Origin: Anaerolineae bacterium
Lineage (GTDB): Bacteria > Chloroflexota > Anaerolineae > B4-G1 > SLSP01
Direction: 5' to 3'
DNA: 34,304 bases
Assembly: GCA_026991395.1 (NCBI GenBank)
Contig: JALXBP010000144.1
Coordinates: 1 to 34,304, forward strand
The notes under the pieces were generated by a model. The model was not told where the DNA came from. It saw only the letters and a program-made list of their open reading frames with translations, and ran no database searches. Position 1 is the stretch's first letter; each line of letters opens with the position of its first letter. Positions 27,102 to 34,304 of the stretch are shown piece by piece. The translations under genes and the position numbers were made by a program.

Positions 27102-28832
27102 ATGAATAGCGAACGAGTCATAACACGCATTCGAGAGCATCTCGTTTTTCTCTACGGTGAGGAGGAGGGACGACGGGTGATGTCCCTCCTCTTGCCGCGC
27201 CTGGAGCGTTTCCGCCTTCGACATCCTGCCCTGCAGCAGGCCCCGCCACCGGAGGATCGGTTGAGCGAGAAGGATGCCCTGCTGATCACTTACGGCGATC
27301 AGGTGCGCGAGGAGGGGCGTCCGCCGCTCCAGAGTTTGGGCGAGGTGTTGCGGCGTTATGCGAGGCCCTTCATTTCCATAGTCCACCTGTTGCCCTTCTT
27401 CCCCTACTCCTCCGACGACGGCTTCTCCGTCATCGACTACACCACCGTCAACCCGGCGTGGGGAAGTTGGGAGGATGTGGAGCGGCTGGGGCGCTCGTTC
27501 AGGCTGATGTTCGATGCCGTCATCAACCACATCTCGCGCAAGAGCGAGTGGTTTCGACGCTTCCTCGCCGGCGATCCGGCCTTCGCCCGCGCCTTCATCA
27601 CCGTCGATCCGGGCGTCGATCTCTCGCAGGTCGTGCGCCCCCGTGCCCTGCCGCTGCTGACGCGCGTCGAGACGGTTGCCGGTCCTCGCTGGGTCTGGAC
27701 GACCTTCAGCGAGGATCAGATCGACCTCAACTATGCCGACCCGCAGGTGCTGCTGCGCATCGTGGACGTGCTGCTGACCTACGTCGCCCACGGGGCGGAG
27801 ATCATCCGCCTGGATGCCATCGCCTACCTGTGGAAGAAGATCGGCACGCCCTGCATCCACCTGGAGGAGACCCACCGCGTCGTCAAGCTCTTCCGCGCCA
27901 TCTTCGACGCCGTCGCGCCGGGGGTGATGATCATCACCGAGACCAACGTTCCCCACGAGGAGAACATCGCCTACTTCGGCAACGGCGAGGACGAGGCGCA
28001 GTTGGTCTATCAGTTCCCGCTGCCGCCGCTGGTGCTGCACACCTTCGTCCAGGGGAACAGCGAACGTCTGACGGCCTGGGCTTCGTCCGTGAAGCCGCCA
28101 TCGCCGGAAACGACCTTCTTCAATTTCCTCGCTTCGCACGATGGCATCGGTCTCCGCCCGGTGGAGGGATTGCTGACCTCGGCGGAGGTGGAGGCGCTGG
28201 TCAAGCGGACGCTGCACCACGGCGGATATGTCTCCTACAAGGCCAATCCCGACGGGAGCCGCAGCGTTTACGAGTTGAATATCTCCTACTTCGACGCGCT
28301 TTCCGATCCACAGGGAGAGGAGCCGCTCGCGCTCCAGGTCGCCCGCTTCGTCGCCGCGCACGCCATCATCCTCGCCCTGCAGGGATTGCCGGCACTCTAC
28401 GTCCACAGCCTCTTCGGCTCTCGCAGCGATCGCGCCGCTGTGGAGCGGACAGGTCGGCAGCGGGCCATCAACCGCGCCAAGTTCCGGCGGGATGATCTGG
28501 AGGCAGCGCTGGCCGATCCCGCCTCACTGCGGTCGCAGGTCTATCGGGCGCTGATTCGGCTGCTGGAGGTGCGCCGTCGCCACCCGGCCTTCCACCCCGG
28601 AGCCGAACAGCGCATCCACGATTGGGGCAGGGGCTTCTTCGTCGTCGAACGGCTCGCCGCCGAGGAGCGGATCATCGCCGTCGTCAACGTTACGGCGGAA
28701 GGACAGCGGCTGAACCTCCCGCTGCGGGGCCGATGGGCCTCCCTGCTTGACGGCACGGCGCTGACCTCGCCCGCCTCGACGACCCTCCCGCCCTACGGCA
28801 TCCTCTGGCTCCGCTCGGAGGCGGGGGGGTAA
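27102..28832 (+). CDS. GH13_18 glucoside phosphorylase (sucrose phosphorylase family; possibly glucosylglycerate phosphorylase)
   Basis: A 576-residue enzyme of the alpha-amylase superfamily, subfamily 18. The catalytic triad is visible: nucleophile D238 (IIRLDAIAYLWKK), acid/base E280 (MIITETNVPHEEN) and transition-state stabiliser D347 (LASHDGIG). The early block VHLLPFFPYSSDDGFSV and MFDAVINHIS are typical of sucrose phosphorylases. The enzyme should split an alpha-glucoside with phosphate, giving glucose-1-phosphate. GTPCIHLEETHRVVKLFR and the length, longer than classical sucrose phosphorylase (about 490-500), resemble the glucosylglycerate phosphorylase branch (YcjM type). That substrate is inference. 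It follows the permeases by 40 bases and is cytoplasmic (no signal peptide). Confidence 0.88.
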   Translation: MNSERVITRIREHLVFLYGEEEGRRVMSLLLPRLERFRLRHPALQQAPPPEDRLSEKDALLITYGDQVREEGRPPLQSLGEVLRRYARPFISIVHLLPFFPYSSDDGFSVIDYTTVNPAWGSWEDVERLGRSFRLMFDAVINHISRKSEWFRRFLAGDPAFARAFITVDPGVDLSQVVRPRALPLLTRVETVAGPRWVWTTFSEDQIDLNYADPQVLLRIVDVLLTYVAHGAEIIRLDAIAYLWKKIGTPCIHLEETHRVVKLFRAIFDAVAPGVMIITETNVPHEENIAYFGNGEDEAQLVYQFPLPPLVLHTFVQGNSERLTAWASSVKPPSPETTFFNFLASHDGIGLRPVEGLLTSAEVEALVKRTLHHGGYVSYKANPDGSRSVYELNISYFDALSDPQGEEPLALQVARFVAAHAIILALQGLPALYVHSLFGSRSDRAAVERTGRQRAINRAKFRRDDLEAALADPASLRSQVYRALIRLLEVRRRHPAFHPGAEQRIHDWGRGFFVVERLAAEERIIAVVNVTAEGQRLNLPLRGRWASLLDGTALTSPASTTLPPYGILWLRSEAGG

Positions 28833-28887
28833 GGCAAACGCGGCGACGGAATCACAGACCGCCCTTCACGAAATCCACGGAGGAGTG

Positions 28888-30150
28888 ATGAATCACAAAC
28901 CGGGACGCATCGCTTTCGTCTCAACGCGCATCGCCGGAACGGACGGGGTCTCGCTGGAGATTGCCAAGTGGGCGCAGGTGCTGGAGGGGCTTGGCCATCG
29001 TTGCTACTATTTCGCCGGGGCGTGCGACCGACCTGCGGCCTATTGCTACGTGGCCGAAGAGGCCCATTTCGCCTATGAGCCGGTGCGGCGTCTTGCCGGG
29101 GATCTCTTCGATGCCGAGCGACGCAAGCCGGAAAGCTCGGATAGCGTCGATCGGTTGCGGCTCGTACTCAAGCGGCATCTCCGCCGTTTCCTCGAGGAGG
29201 TCAAGCCCGACCTCCTCATCGCCGAGAACGTGCTCTCGCTGCCGATGAACATCCCGCTGGGGCTGGCGCTGACGGAGGTCATCGCCGAGACGGGATTGCC
29301 GACCATCGGGCATCATCACGACTTCTGGTGGGAGCGTCAACGTTACGCCGTCGGCGCGGCGCAAGATTACCTGCGTGCGGCCTTTCCACCGACGCTGCCC
29401 AGCGTGCGCCACGTCGTCATCAACAGCGTCGCGGCACAGCAGTTGGCGCTCCGTGCGGGCGTCGGCTCGATGCTCATCCCCAACGTGATGGACTTCGACG
29501 CCCCGCCACCCCCGCCCGATGGCTACGCCGCCGATCTCCGCGCCGCGCTGGGCTTGCCGGAGGGAGCCTGCTTCATCCTTCAGCCGACGCGCGTCGTGCC
29601 GCGCAAGCGGATCGAGCGGGCCATCGAGCTGGTGCGCCGCCTGGACCTGCCCGCCGTCCTCGTCGTCAGCCACAGCGCGGGCGATGAGGGGATGGCCTAC
29701 CAGCGCTACCTGGAGCATTACGCCCGCTTCCTCGGCGTGCCGCTCCTCTTCGCCGACGCGATCATCGCCCCGCAGCGGGGGCGCACCGCCGACGGGCGCA
29801 AAATCTACAGCCTGGCCGATGCCTACCAAGCCGCCGACCTCGTAACCTACCCCTCCGCCATCGAGGGCTTCGGCAACGCCTTCCTGGAGGCCGTCTATTA
29901 CCGCAAGCCGATCGTCGTCAACCTCTACGAAATCTTCCAGACCGACATCGGCCGTAAAGGGTTCCAGGTGATCGGCTTCCGCAACTACATTACCGAGGCG
30001 ACCGTTGCGCGAGTCCGCGATATCCTGCTGCATCCGGAGCGTTATCGTGCGATGTGGGAGCGCAATTACGAGTTGGGACGGCACTTCTATTCGCATGCCG
30101 TGCTGGAAAGGCGGCTCGTCGCGCTTTTGGACGAGATGTTGGCCCCGTGA
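28888..30150 (+). CDS. GT4-family glycosyltransferase (possibly mannosylglucosylglycerate synthase-like)
   Basis: A 420-residue GT-B retaining glycosyltransferase. The N-terminal donor/acceptor loop is FVSTRIAGTDGVSLEIAKWA. The C-terminal domain starts around FILQPTRVVPRKRIERAIEL and has the E-x7-E donor motif in SAIEGFGNAFLEAVYYRKP. ATG 28888 has GGAGG at 28879-28883; an overlapping GTG at 28885 is less likely. The AGTDGVSLE motif makes me think of the mannosylglucosylglycerate synthase group, which would fit the neighbouring GH13_18 enzyme, but this is recall without alignment. It is last in the LacI-controlled run and ends three bases from a convergent gene. Confidence 0.85.
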   Translation: MNHKPGRIAFVSTRIAGTDGVSLEIAKWAQVLEGLGHRCYYFAGACDRPAAYCYVAEEAHFAYEPVRRLAGDLFDAERRKPESSDSVDRLRLVLKRHLRRFLEEVKPDLLIAENVLSLPMNIPLGLALTEVIAETGLPTIGHHHDFWWERQRYAVGAAQDYLRAAFPPTLPSVRHVVINSVAAQQLALRAGVGSMLIPNVMDFDAPPPPPDGYAADLRAALGLPEGACFILQPTRVVPRKRIERAIELVRRLDLPAVLVVSHSAGDEGMAYQRYLEHYARFLGVPLLFADAIIAPQRGRTADGRKIYSLADAYQAADLVTYPSAIEGFGNAFLEAVYYRKPIVVNLYEIFQTDIGRKGFQVIGFRNYITEATVARVRDILLHPERYRAMWERNYELGRHFYSHAVLERRLVALLDEMLAP

Positions 30151-30153
30151 GGG

Positions 30154-30978
30154 CTATCGGCGGGGGTGGAAGTGATCGGGGTAGAGCCGCTGGAGGAAGG
30201 CGAGGCTCTGTTCCAGCGCCTGATGATTGTCGATCTCGATGATCAACCAAGGGGTGCGCGGCAGGCGGAAGATGTAAGGCAGGAGCCGGGCGTAGTTGAG
30301 TGCGCCGCCGGTAACGTTGAGGGCGAGATGTTCATCGACGACACCGCGCGAGTTGTTCATATGGACGTGGATGATGTAGGGGGCGAGGACGTCGAACCAT
30401 ATCTTGACGTCGCTCTTCTTGTTGTGGCGGTAGAGGTAAGCGTGGCTGACGTCGAGGCAGATGCCCAGGTGGGGGATGGTGAGATCGTAGAAGAGACCGT
30501 GCAGGACGAAGGGATCGGGGTCCCACATATTTTCCAGTGCGACCTCCAGATCGCGTTTGGCGAGTTCCTCGCTCATCTCCGACCAGAATTCCCGTTGACG
30601 CTCGATCCACTCACGGCGGTACTGTTCGGTACGGATCATCGGCAGGAAGTTGGTGTGGAAGACGATGTGCTTGGCCCCCAGTTCGGCGGCGATGTCCATG
30701 CTGAGCAGGTAGCGCTGACGGGTTACGGCTACGATGCGGGGGTCTGGGCTGGCCGTGGACATATCAAAGAAGGCCCCGTGGAAGGAGAGGGGACCTTCGA
30801 AGTTGCGTAGTTGCTCTTTATAGCGGGCGAGTAACTCCCTCCAGCTATACTCCATCACGCTGGGATTAGAGAAGGCTTGTATCTCCAATCCGCAACCGTA
30901 TTCCCGTGCCAACCGCAGATGTTCGGTGATATCGGGGCTATAGGAAGCAACCAGAATCGGGTTCATAAGATTCCGCAT
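30154..30978 (-). CDS. TIM-barrel sugar phosphate isomerase/epimerase family protein
   Basis: A 274-residue protein of the AP endonuclease 2/xylose isomerase-like TIM-barrel family. Candidate metal ligands appear in order: HGAFFD, HTNF, LENMWD, CLDVSHA, HVHMNNS and the terminal IEIDNH. Similar proteins isomerise or epimerise sugars, keto-sugars or inosose; substrate unknown. The start may be ATG 30978 or 30966; neither has a strong ribosome site, and only four residues differ. It converges on the GT4 gene with a three-base gap, so the two transcripts overlap unless one stops inside the other. It has its own promoter (31058-31085), and so is not strictly part of the sugar operon. Confidence 0.82.
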   Translation of the reverse strand: MRNLMNPILVASYSPDITEHLRLAREYGCGLEIQAFSNPSVMEYSWRELLARYKEQLRNFEGPLSFHGAFFDMSTASPDPRIVAVTRQRYLLSMDIAAELGAKHIVFHTNFLPMIRTEQYRREWIERQREFWSEMSEELAKRDLEVALENMWDPDPFVLHGLFYDLTIPHLGICLDVSHAYLYRHNKKSDVKIWFDVLAPYIIHVHMNNSRGVVDEHLALNVTGGALNYARLLPYIFRLPRTPWLIIEIDNHQALEQSLAFLQRLYPDHFHPRR

Positions 30979-31015
30979 TCGGACGATGCCCGCGGCTACC
31001 GGTCAACGATACTGC

Positions 31016-31043
31016 CTTGCACCCAGCGGAGACGCTCGGCAAG
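31016..31043 (-). other. Leader hairpin upstream of the TIM-barrel gene
   Basis: In the transcribed leader CTTGC pairs with GCAAG and an inner AGCG with CGCT around a TCTC loop. It lies about 40-65 bases before the start codon. It is small, with no T tract, so it is not a terminator. Confidence 0.4.
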
Positions 31044-31057
31044 AGAGCTTACTCTAC

Positions 31058-31085
31058 ATTGTAGCGGTATCTATGGAAAAGACAA
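31058..31085 (-). promoter_or_regulatory. Promoter of the TIM-barrel gene
   Basis: On the minus strand TTGTCT (31085-31080) and TACAAT (31063-31058) are 16 bases apart, between the metG terminator and the gene. The predicted leader is about 70 bases. Confidence 0.7.
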
Positions 31086-31088
31086 CGT

Positions 31089-31129
31089 AAGAAAATTCAA
31101 ACGGAGTTTGGGGCGTCAGTGCCCCAAAC
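31089..31129 (-). terminator. metG terminator whose loop contains the stop codon
   Basis: On the minus strand GTTTGGGGC pairs with GCCCCAAAC (9 bp) around the loop ACTGAC, which holds the metG TGA (31118-31116). A T-rich run (GTTTGAATTTTCTT) follows. The T tract is broken, so efficiency is uncertain. Confidence 0.7.
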
Positions 31130-32876
31130 GGGCGATCTCCTCCTCGGCTACCTTGGGATCGAGTTTGCGGAAGAGGGGTTTGGGCTTGCTCAGCGGTTGA
31201 CCGGCTGGTAATTCACTGTAAGCCCATTGCCCTTCGGCGGAGGCGGGATCGTAGCGGAGTACAGGATAGCGTTTCCCCTCGCTCGTGACCTCCTCGATGC
31301 GCTGTTCGCCGAAGAGGGGGCGTTCATAGCCCAGGTAGCGGTGGAGCTTCTCCGCGGAGAAGGGGAGGAAGGGGGCCAGGAGAGTCTTCAGGTTGTTGAT
31401 GACCTGCAAGGCGACGTAGAGCGTTGTCCCGGCAGCCTGGCGATCCTCTTTGATGCGGAACCAGGGAGCCTTGAGCTCCAGGTAGCGGTTGGTCTCTCGG
31501 GCCAGTTGCAGGGCGGCGGTCAGGGCTGCGCGGAAGTGTGCCGCGCTCAACGCCTCGCCTACCGTCTCGAAGGCCTCGCGGGTGAGGGCGAGCATCTCGC
31601 GGTCGCGGGCGTCGAGTTGTTGAGGCACGGGCACCTCCCTGTAGTGCTTGGCGGTGAAGGAAAGCACGCGATGAACCAGGTTGCCCCAGATGGCGACGAG
31701 TTCGCCGTTGTTGCGCTGGACGAAGTCCTCCCACGCGAAATCGCTGTCGCTCGTCTCCGGCATCACCCTCGTCAGGTAGAAGCGGACGGCGTCGGCATCG
31801 TATCGCTCCAGCAGATCGGGTATCCAGACGGCCCAATGGCGGCTCTTGGAGGCCTGGGCACCCTGGATATTCATAAACTCGTTGGCCGGTACATCGTAGG
31901 GCAGGTTGAAACGTCCCTCGTCGGTGTAGAGCCGCTCGACACCGATGAGTTCCGCAGGCCAGATGATGGTGTGGAAGGGGATGTTGTCCTTGCCGATGAA
32001 GTAGTAGCTTTTCGCGGCAGGATCGTACCACCACGCTTTCCATGCGTCGTCGTCGCCGCTCAATCGTGCCCATTCGATGCTCGCCGAAAGGTAGCCGATG
32101 ACGGCCTCGAACCATACGTAGAGCCGTTTGTCCTCGTAGCCTTCCAGGGGGACGGGTATCCCCCACTTGATGTCGCGTGTGATCGGCCGCCCTTTAAGCC
32201 CCCCCTTGACGTAATTGCGCGAGAACTTGATGACGTTAGGCCGCCAGTGTTCCTTGTCCTCCTCCAGGTAGGCGCGAATCTGCGGTTCCAGCTTGGGCAG
32301 ATCGAGGAAGAAATGCTCCGTCTCCCGCACGACGGGGATCGAACCGTCGATGGTGCAGCGAGGGTCTTGCAGTTCCAGGGCGTCGAGGATGCGTCCGCAG
32401 TTGTCGCACTGGTCGCCGCGGGCTGAGGTGTATCCGCAGTAGGGGCACGTCCCTTCGACGTAGCGGTCGGGGAGGAAGCGATGCAAAGTCTCGGAGTAGA
32501 ATTGACGCTCCTTCTTCAGGTAGAGGTAGCCCTTTTCCCACAGGCTCAGGAACATCGCTTGGGCAACGCGGTGGTGATTGGGGGTGTCGGTGTGGGTGAA
32601 GAGGTCGTAGGAGATGCCAATGGCTTTCTGCGTCTCGAGGAAGCGCCGGTGGTAGCGCCGGAAGATCGTCTCCGGTGTTACGCCCTCCTCCTCGGCGTGG
32701 ACGGTGATCGGCGTGCCGTGGGAGTCGGAGCCGGAGACCATGAGCACCTCATTCCCCGCCAGCCGGTGGTAGCGTGCGAAGATGTCCGCGGGCAGATAGG
32801 CCCCGGCCAGATGCCCGACATGCAGGTCCCCGTTGGCGTAGGGCCAGGCGACGGCGACGAGAATGCGCTGCGTCAT
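31116..32876 (-). CDS. metG: Methionyl-tRNA synthetase
   Basis: A 586-residue class I synthetase that charges tRNA-Met. The HIGH-like motif is HVGH at residues 19-22 (AVAWPYANGDLHVGHLAG). A zinc knuckle CPYCG...CDNCG sits in the connective domain. WFEAVIGYLSASIEW and the anticodon-binding helix bundle (FVQRNNGELVAIWGNLVHR) are present. The KMSKS loop is unusual: QASKS (Q341-S345), with the first Lys and the Met replaced. There is no C-terminal Trbp111-like tRNA-binding domain. AAGGAGGT lies just before ATG 32876. Its length and zinc type resemble the KFSKS-type bacterial/archaeal MetRS. Confidence 0.96.
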   Translation of the reverse strand: MTQRILVAVAWPYANGDLHVGHLAGAYLPADIFARYHRLAGNEVLMVSGSDSHGTPITVHAEEEGVTPETIFRRYHRRFLETQKAIGISYDLFTHTDTPNHHRVAQAMFLSLWEKGYLYLKKERQFYSETLHRFLPDRYVEGTCPYCGYTSARGDQCDNCGRILDALELQDPRCTIDGSIPVVRETEHFFLDLPKLEPQIRAYLEEDKEHWRPNVIKFSRNYVKGGLKGRPITRDIKWGIPVPLEGYEDKRLYVWFEAVIGYLSASIEWARLSGDDDAWKAWWYDPAAKSYYFIGKDNIPFHTIIWPAELIGVERLYTDEGRFNLPYDVPANEFMNIQGAQASKSRHWAVWIPDLLERYDADAVRFYLTRVMPETSDSDFAWEDFVQRNNGELVAIWGNLVHRVLSFTAKHYREVPVPQQLDARDREMLALTREAFETVGEALSAAHFRAALTAALQLARETNRYLELKAPWFRIKEDRQAAGTTLYVALQVINNLKTLLAPFLPFSAEKLHRYLGYERPLFGEQRIEEVTSEGKRYPVLRYDPASAEGQWAYSELPAGQPLSKPKPLFRKLDPKVAEEEIARLGH

Positions 32877-32911
32877 AGCTTACCTCCTTGATGCAAACCT
32901 TTCGTGGCAAG

Positions 32912-32939
32912 AGTATAGCCGAACGTTCCTAAAGAGAAA
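32912..32939 (-). promoter_or_regulatory. Possible metG promoter
   Basis: TATACT (32917-32912 on the minus strand) is a good -10; the -35 region (TTTCTC at 32939-32934, 16-base spacing) is weak and overlaps the T tract of the rpoD terminator. The leader to ATG 32876 would be about 30 bases. Confidence 0.5.
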
Positions 32940-32963
32940 GACCGCCAGCGAGGCTGACGGTCT
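32931..32963 (-). terminator. rpoD terminator
   Basis: On the minus strand an 11-bp stem (32963-32953 with 32949-32939) closes a three-base loop and is followed by TTTCTCTTT. One pair is G-T on the minus strand but a C-A mismatch on the plus strand, so it favours the minus transcript. Confidence 0.85.
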
Positions 32964-32967
32964 CCGA

Positions 32968-33025
32968 TGCCGTGGGCGCGAAACGCGCCGGGGTCAGGGA
33001 GCCTCGCACCGCCGACCCCATGGCA
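32968..33025. other. Three-way-junction-like structured element downstream of rpoD
   Basis: Two perfect 6-bp hairpins stand side by side: GGCGCG-AAA-CGCGCC (32975-32989) and GGGGTC...GACCCC (32990-33019). They are enclosed by TGCCGT/ATGGCA (32968-32973 with 33020-33025). The outer stem has a G-T pair on the plus strand and an A-C mismatch on the minus strand. It fills most of the gap between the rpoD stop and terminator and encodes no protein. It may be a structured 3' UTR, a small RNA or chance. Confidence 0.5.
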
Positions 33026-33058
33026 GGCTTCGCATCATCATAAGGATCGTGCTTCGTT

Positions 33059-34240
33059 TCATCGCAAGAGATAATCACGCAGTTCTCTGCTGCGCATCGG
33101 ATGACGCAGACGGCGCAGGGCCTGTCCCTCGATCTGGCGGATGCGCTCGCGGGTCAGGCCGAACTTGCGCCCGACCTCTTCCAGCGTGTAACTGCGGTTG
33201 TACTGCAATCCGAAGCGCATACGCAGGATGCGCACCTCGCGCGGATGAAGGGTCGCCAGGGCCTCCTCCAGCTTGATGCGCAACATCTCCTGGTAGGTCG
33301 TCTCCGGCGGGGTGAGGGTGCGTTCATCCTCGATGAAGTTGCTCAGTTCGCTGTCCTCGTCCTCGCCCACCGGCTTCTCCAGGCTCAGCGGCTGCCAGGA
33401 AACGCGCATCATCCACTGGACCTTGCGTGGATCGAGATCGAACTCCTCCGCCAACTCTTCGGGTGTGGGGCGTTCTCCACGCTCCTGCTCGATCTCTTGC
33501 GCCCGTCGGTAGAGCCTGCGGATGCGGTCGCTCATATGGACGGGGACGCGGATCGTCCGCCCCTGGTCGGCGATGGCGCGGGTGATCGTCTGGCGTATCC
33601 ACCAGGTGGCGTAGGTGCTGAAGCGGTAGCCGCGCTGGTACTCGAACTTCTCCACCGCTTTCATCAGCCCCAGGTTGCCCTCCTGGATGAGATCGAGGAA
33701 GGGGACGCCGCGCCCGATGTACTTTTTGGCGATGCTAACGACGAGGCGCGTGTTGGCGCGGATGAGGTGATCGCGTGCCGCTTTCCCGTCTTCGACGATA
33801 GCCTCCAGACGGCGCTGCTCGTCGGGCGGGAGGGCCTGGTCTTCCAGGCGGGCCGCAGCCTCACGGCCGGCCTCGATCCGTTTCGCCAGCGAGACCTCTT
33901 CCTCCGTGCTCAGCAGGGGGACGCGGGACATCTCCCGCAGGTAGAGAGCGACGGTATCGTCGATGCCGATGCCATCGAGGGAGAAGTCCTCCTCCCAGGT
34001 GGGGGATTCCTCTTCCAGGACGGGAGAAGGGAGAAGCTCGGTGGGAGCGTCATCGGTAAGCCTGTCATCTTCTTCGGAGGTGAATTCCAATTCGATACCT
34101 GCTGCCCGCAGTTCGGTGAGGATAGCTTCCAAGGAGAGGTCTTCATCCATATCGCTGTTGGCCAATGCGTCTACCACGTCTTCAATCGAAAGGTAACCCC
34201 GACTTTCCGCCTTATCCAGTAACTCACTGACGATTTCCAT
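33059..34240 (-). CDS. rpoD: Primary RNA polymerase sigma factor (sigma-70, RpoD/SigA)
   Basis: A 393-residue group 1 sigma factor. Residues 1-80 resemble region 1.1 ([20 protein letters not shown]), acidic and followed by a spacer. Region 1.2 is [22 protein letters not shown]. Region 2 carries [40 protein letters not shown] and the -10-reading [20 protein letters not shown]. Region 3 has [11 protein letters not shown]. Region 4 has the -35-reading helix [20 protein letters not shown]. It is shorter than E. coli RpoD because the long non-conserved insert is missing, as in SigA. AAGGAGG lies just before ATG 34240. It should read the TTGACA/TATAAT promoters seen in this window. No promoter is evident in the remaining 64 bases. 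Confidence 0.97.
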   Translation of the reverse strand: MEIVSELLDKAESRGYLSIEDVVDALANSDMDEDLSLEAILTELRAAGIELEFTSEEDDRLTDDAPTELLPSPVLEEESPTWEEDFSLDGIGIDDTVALYLREMSRVPLLSTEEEVSLAKRIEAGREAAARLEDQALPPDEQRRLEAIVEDGKAARDHLIRANTRLVVSIAKKYIGRGVPFLDLIQEGNLGLMKAVEKFEYQRGYRFSTYATWWIRQTITRAIADQGRTIRVPVHMSDRIRRLYRRAQEIEQERGERPTPEELAEEFDLDPRKVQWMMRVSWQPLSLEKPVGEDEDSELSNFIEDERTLTPPETTYQEMLRIKLEEALATLHPREVRILRMRFGLQYNRSYTLEEVGRKFGLTRERIRQIEGQALRRLRHPMRSRELRDYLLR

Positions 34241-34304
34241 AGGCCTCCTTTATGCGATCGGTCTTCTCCGCCAAAGAAGCACCGAAAGATGAGTGGTTAC
34301 TCCT

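Noticed and set aside
32968-33025. HDV-like self-cleaving ribozyme reading of the rpoD downstream element
   Set aside because: The order of stems can be drawn similarly, but I found no acceptable P2/P3 pairing or catalytic-C context; a simple three-way junction explains it better.

Overview
This 34.3 kb window is GC-rich chromosomal DNA, gene-dense, with no insertion sequence, integrase, phage gene, CRISPR array or rRNA that I can see. The best guess for the host is a Chloroflexota bacterium (Anaerolineae-like, possibly thermophilic). This rests on four things: a DNA topoisomerase I with an extra N-terminal zinc ribbon; a TIGR03663/Agl23-type membrane protein fused to NHL repeats; a sugar-binding lipoprotein with the Val-Glu-Lys-Thr repeat linker common in that phylum; and a short primary sigma factor. 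It is inferred from protein style, not from a marker-gene tree.

Layout. 1-7.9 kb, plus strand: the end of rimM, dprA, mannose-1-phosphate guanylyltransferase, topA, a tRNA-Pro(GGG) with its own promoter and terminator, and polA. 8.0-15.1 kb, plus strand: a compact run of five genes behind one promoter (GT-C/NHL membrane protein, unknown protein, CDP-alcohol phosphatidyltransferase, LpxL/PatA-like acyltransferase, FGGY kinase), which looks like an envelope-lipid or glycolipid operon. 15.2-20.0 kb: a sulfide:quinone oxidoreductase-like flavoprotein (plus) facing an arsR plus giant FAD/Fe-S/CCG oxidoreductase operon (minus), with a shared hairpin between them. 20.1-22.4 kb, minus: the tdh-kbl threonine-to-glycine operon with a clear promoter and terminator. 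22.5-30.2 kb, plus: a LacI regulator with two textbook operators 32 bp apart, a CUT1-type sugar ABC importer (binding protein and two permeases, no ATPase), a GH13_18 sugar phosphorylase and a GT4 glycosyltransferase. 30.2-34.3 kb, minus: a TIM-barrel sugar isomerase-like gene, metG and rpoD.

How the parts work together. The LacI region reads as one catabolic or compatible-solute unit: uptake, phosphorolysis of a glucoside (sucrose, glucosylglycerate or similar) and a glycosyltransferase. The SQR/ArsR/FAD-FeS region reads as an electron-transfer module feeding the quinone pool, perhaps under sulfur or metal control. No stretch longer than about 215 bases lacks a gene. Most intergenic gaps hold recognisable promoters or hairpins; the least explained is the three-way-junction-like fold between rpoD and its terminator.

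Most notable observations: (1) Val-Thr pairs are almost always written GTA-ACN or GTT-ACN although GTC/GTG dominate elsewhere, so GTCAC/GTGAC is strongly depleted, a signature of methylation or restriction; (2) the oxidoreductase carries an unexplained Met/Pro-rich C-terminal tail of about 120-145 residues; (3) a structured RNA-like element lies downstream of rpoD; (4) methionyl-tRNA synthetase has QASKS in place of KMSKS.
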